Positions 5,506 to 7,846 of a stretch of DNA of 7,846 nt are shown piece after piece. The notes under the pieces were generated by a model. That model ran no database searches. It had not been told where the DNA came from and worked only from the letters and a program-made list of their open reading frames with translations. Position 1 is the stretch's first letter; the number at the start of each line of letters is the position of its first letter. This DNA is from Prevotella sp. GTDB taxonomy: Bacteria; Bacteroidota; Bacteroidia; Bacteroidales; Bacteroidaceae. Made by a program: the position numbers and the translations under genes. The stretch lies in NCBI GenBank assembly GCA_003483565.1, contig DMYZ01000050.1:21877-29722 (forward strand), written 5' to 3'.

Positions 5506-7065
5506 ATGAAGAAGAGAACGATATGGACAATAGCCATTGTTATGGGTTTTTCATTTCTGGCTTTGCTTTATTTGCAGTTGAGATATATCTCCGCTATGGC
5601 AAATATGAAGAAGGAGCAGTTCGACGAATCAGTCAACCGTGCTCTCTATCAGGCATCTCGTAATCTGGAACTTAATGAGACGCTCCGTTATTTGGAAAAA
5701 GATGTAAATGAGACTGAACGTAAAGCTTATCGTAAGGATTCTATTGGAACGCGAAGCGGCAAGCCGGATGGAACGATCCAACAGTCACATACCTATAGTG
5801 TGAAAGGGAAGGATGGTACTGTTTATTCTGCTTTTGAACTTAAAACTATCGTTAATAAGCCGTCGTCTATGCCTAAAGCGATGATTCTTCATAGCGACCA
5901 GAACTCAATGTCTGAGGCGAAGAAATCCCTTCAGGAAGCTGTTAAGAACCGTTATGTTTATCAGAAAGCTTTATTGGATGAGGTCGTTTATTCCTTACTT
6001 TATTCGGCTTCAGATAAACCTTTGAAAGAGCGTATAAACTTCAAGCAACTTGATCAGGATTTGAAAGCAGAATTGATGAATAATGGCATTGATATTCCTT
6101 ACCATTTTACAGTCTCAACGATGGATGGCAGGGAAGTGTACCGTTGCCCTGATTATACTGATGAAGGTGAAGAATACAGCTACTCGCAGATATTATTCCG
6201 CAATGACCCGCAGTCAAATATGGGTATAGTAAAGATCCATTTTCCTGATATGAACAGCTATATTTATTCTTCTGTTCGCTTCATGATACCGAGTATTATT
6301 TTTACTTTTGTACTTCTTATCACTTTCATCTTTACTATTGTTATTATATTCCGTAGCAAGCGTTACAGTGAACTGAAAAATGATTTTATCAATAATATGA
6401 CGCATGAGTTGAAAACGCCTATTGCTAGTATTTCTCTTGCAGCCCAGATGCTTAATGATAAGTCGGTCACCAAGACCCCTGCGCTGATAGCTCATTTAAG
6501 TAGTGTTATTAATGATGAGAGTAAGCGACTGAGGTTTCTTGTAGAGAAAGTATTGCAGATGTCTATGTATGATCGCAAGAAAGCAGTATTGAAGAAAAAA
6601 GAGGTAGATCTCAATGAAATGGTCGAGACTATTGGCAATTCATTCACTCTGCGGGTAGAACATACAGGAGGGCATGTATATACAGAAATCGCAGCTGTTG
6701 ATTCTACTATTTATGTTGATGAGATGCATTTTCAGAATGTTATTTTTAACTTACTTGACAATGCTGTGAAATATTCTAAACCGGACAAGCCCCTTAATGT
6801 ATATATGAAGACCTGGAATGAAGGTGACAAGGTTTGTGTGTCTGTGCGTGATACCGGTTTGGGAATCAAGAAGGATAATTTGAAGAAGATCTTCGATAAG
6901 TTCTATCGGGTGCATACGGGTAATGTACATGACGTGAAAGGATTTGGACTCGGCCTTGCCTATGTGAAGAAAATGGTTGAGCTTCATGAAGGTGTCATTC
7001 ATGTTGACAGTGAATATGGCAAGGGTACTACTTTTACTATTAAGTTGGCATTTATCAATGATTGA
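5506..7065 (+). CDS. rprX: RprX-type two-component sensor histidine kinase
   Basis: A 519-residue inner-membrane kinase. Order of parts: TM1 (about 5-25), a large periplasmic sensor region (about 26-257), TM2 (about 259-283), then almost directly the HisKA dimerisation and phosphoacceptor domain with FINNMTHELKTP (phosphorylated His300), and the HATPase domain with N box NLLDNAVKYS (415-424), G1 DTGLGI (449-454), F box KIFDKFYRV (461-469) and G2 GFGLGLAYV (479-487). No HAMP domain fits in the short TM2-HisKA linker. The periplasmic part is rich in polar residues and recognisable mainly by similarity to Bacteroides RprX. I chose ATG 5506 (MKKRTIW) because it puts the basic MKKR just before TM1 and matches RprX; the frame extends to a TTG at 5476, but a promoter element lies within that stretch. 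RprX/RprY of B. fragilis altered porin expression when placed in E. coli; the native signal is not established. It is followed 26 bp later by its regulator gene. Confidence 0.88.
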   Translation: MKKRTIWTIAIVMGFSFLALLYLQLRYISAMANMKKEQFDESVNRALYQASRNLELNETLRYLEKDVNETERKAYRKDSIGTRSGKPDGTIQQSHTYSVKGKDGTVYSAFELKTIVNKPSSMPKAMILHSDQNSMSEAKKSLQEAVKNRYVYQKALLDEVVYSLLYSASDKPLKERINFKQLDQDLKAELMNNGIDIPYHFTVSTMDGREVYRCPDYTDEGEEYSYSQILFRNDPQSNMGIVKIHFPDMNSYIYSSVRFMIPSIIFTFVLLITFIFTIVIIFRSKRYSELKNDFINNMTHELKTPIASISLAAQMLNDKSVTKTPALIAHLSSVINDESKRLRFLVEKVLQMSMYDRKKAVLKKKEVDLNEMVETIGNSFTLRVEHTGGHVYTEIAAVDSTIYVDEMHFQNVIFNLLDNAVKYSKPDKPLNVYMKTWNEGDKVCVSVRDTGLGIKKDNLKKIFDKFYRVHTGNVHDVKGFGLGLAYVKKMVELHEGVIHVDSEYGKGTTFTIKLAFIND

Positions 7066-7091
7066 ATAACAATAATTAAAATAAAAGAATT

Positions 7092-7790
7092 ATGGACGAA
7101 ACTATTAAGATTTTGCTTTGCGAGGATGATGAAAACCTCGGAATGTTGCTTCGCGAATATTTGCAAGCCAAAGGCTATACAGCAACCTTATGCCCGGATG
7201 GAGAAATCGGTTACAAGGAGTTCATGAAAGAGAAATATGATATCTGTGTGTTGGATGTCATGATGCCTAAGAAAGATGGTTTTACGCTGGCTAAAGAGAT
7301 TCGCCAGGCTAATGCTGAAATTCCTATTATCTTTCTGACCGCAAAGACATTGAAGGAAGATATCCTGGAAGGTTTTAAAATAGGTGCTGATGATTATATC
7401 ACCAAACCTTTCTCTATGGAGGAACTTGTATTCCGTGTTGAAGCTATTCTGCGTCGTGTACGTGGCAAAAAGAATAAAGAATCCACTCTCTATCATATCG
7501 GTCGTTATATCTTTGATACTCAGAAACAGTTACTTAGTATAGGTGACAAACAGACGAAATTGACGACTAAGGAAAATGAGCTGTTAGCTCTGCTTTGTTC
7601 TCATGCGAATGAAATACTGCAACGTGACTTCGCATTAAAAACTATCTGGATTGATGATAATTATTTCAATGCCCGATCCATGGACGTGTATATTACTAAA
7701 TTGCGTAAACATTTGAAAGACGATGACCAGATAGAAATTATTAATATCCATGGTAAAGGATATAAACTGATCGTTCCAGAGGCTGAATAA
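7092..7790 (+). CDS. rprY: RprY-type OmpR-family response regulator
   Basis: A 232-residue cytosolic transcription factor, the partner of the kinase encoded 26 bp upstream. The receiver domain (about 5-120) has the acidic pocket E11/D12, phosphoacceptor D55 in VLDVMMP, T83 in FLTAKT and K105 in TKPF. The C-terminal winged helix (about 133-228) shows the OmpR/PhoB pattern: KLTTKENELLALL, the recognition-helix region FNARSMDVYITKLRKHL (192-208) and the wing IINIHGKGYKLI (216-227). All phosphorylation residues are intact. It is very similar, from memory, to B. fragilis RprY; the Porphyromonas gingivalis RprY homologue lacks an RprX partner and has been linked to oxidative stress and sodium-transport genes. 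The ATG at 7092 starts the conserved MDETIKILLCEDD. The short gap and lack of a promoter in it indicate co-transcription with rprX. The target genes here are unknown. Confidence 0.9.
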   Translation: MDETIKILLCEDDENLGMLLREYLQAKGYTATLCPDGEIGYKEFMKEKYDICVLDVMMPKKDGFTLAKEIRQANAEIPIIFLTAKTLKEDILEGFKIGADDYITKPFSMEELVFRVEAILRRVRGKKNKESTLYHIGRYIFDTQKQLLSIGDKQTKLTTKENELLALLCSHANEILQRDFALKTIWIDDNYFNARSMDVYITKLRKHLKDDDQIEIINIHGKGYKLIVPEAE

Positions 7791-7794
7791 TAAG

Positions 7795-7826
7795 TTTAAC
7801 TTTCAAAATTCGTTTCATTATTTTTG
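7795..7826 (+). promoter_or_regulatory. Promoter-like element at the right edge
   Basis: TATTTTTG (7819-7826) matches the Bacteroidetes -7 consensus, and TTTA (7795-7798), one base off TTTG, sits 20 bp upstream. Two consecutive ATG codons follow at 7834 and 7837. This could be the promoter and first codons of a gene that continues outside the window. A small 6-bp inverted repeat (TTGTTC 7827-7832, GAACAA 7839-7844) overlaps it and could instead be an operator or hairpin. Confidence 0.35.
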
Positions 7827-7846
7827 TTGTTCTATGATGAACAATA

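Noticed and set aside
6214..7002. Minus-strand open frames within rprX
   Set aside because: They are antisense to conserved kinase motifs, low in complexity and without promoter support.
7188..7496. Minus-strand open frame within rprY
   Set aside because: It is antisense to the receiver domain coding sequence; a shadow frame.

Overview
The window looks like an ordinary chromosomal segment of a Bacteroidales bacterium, probably Prevotella or a close relative. The reasons are the AT-rich intergenic DNA, the near absence of Shine-Dalgarno sequences, the repeated occurrence of the Bacteroidetes -7 promoter element TAnnTTTG ahead of genes, and gene content typical of the group: an RprX/RprY two-component system and an EF-G2-type elongation factor paralogue. 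I see no mobile element, tRNA, rRNA, CRISPR array or prophage gene.

Layout, left to right. (1) The 3' part of a PhnP-like metallo-beta-lactamase-fold hydrolase enters from the left edge (+). (2) A small two-helix membrane protein of unknown function converges on it (-). (3) A 144-bp gap carries back-to-back promoter elements and leads to tcdA (+), which makes cyclic t6A in tRNA. (4) hemW (-), a radical-SAM-family heme chaperone, converges on tcdA. (5) A 158-bp gap separates hemW from the divergent fusA2-like gene (+). Its product has all the EF-G domains, but the catalytic G-domain histidine is replaced by alanine. (6) A long hairpin terminator and about 120 bp of very AT-rich DNA follow. (7) The two-gene operon rprX-rprY (+) encodes a membrane sensor kinase and an OmpR-type regulator. 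(8) The right edge holds a promoter-like element, perhaps for the next gene.

Functionally the window is a set of housekeeping and stress-adaptation genes rather than one pathway. tcdA and fusA2 both act on translation (decoding fidelity and translocation). hemW handles heme, and RprXY senses the envelope. The most notable biology is the EF-G paralogue with a degenerate GTPase centre; B. thetaiotaomicron EF-G2, which it resembles, is reported to lack GTPase activity. The second point of interest is that hemW and rprX both have a TAnnTTTG element exactly 4 nt before the ATG, which predicts essentially leaderless transcripts. I found no convincing undescribed multi-gene system.
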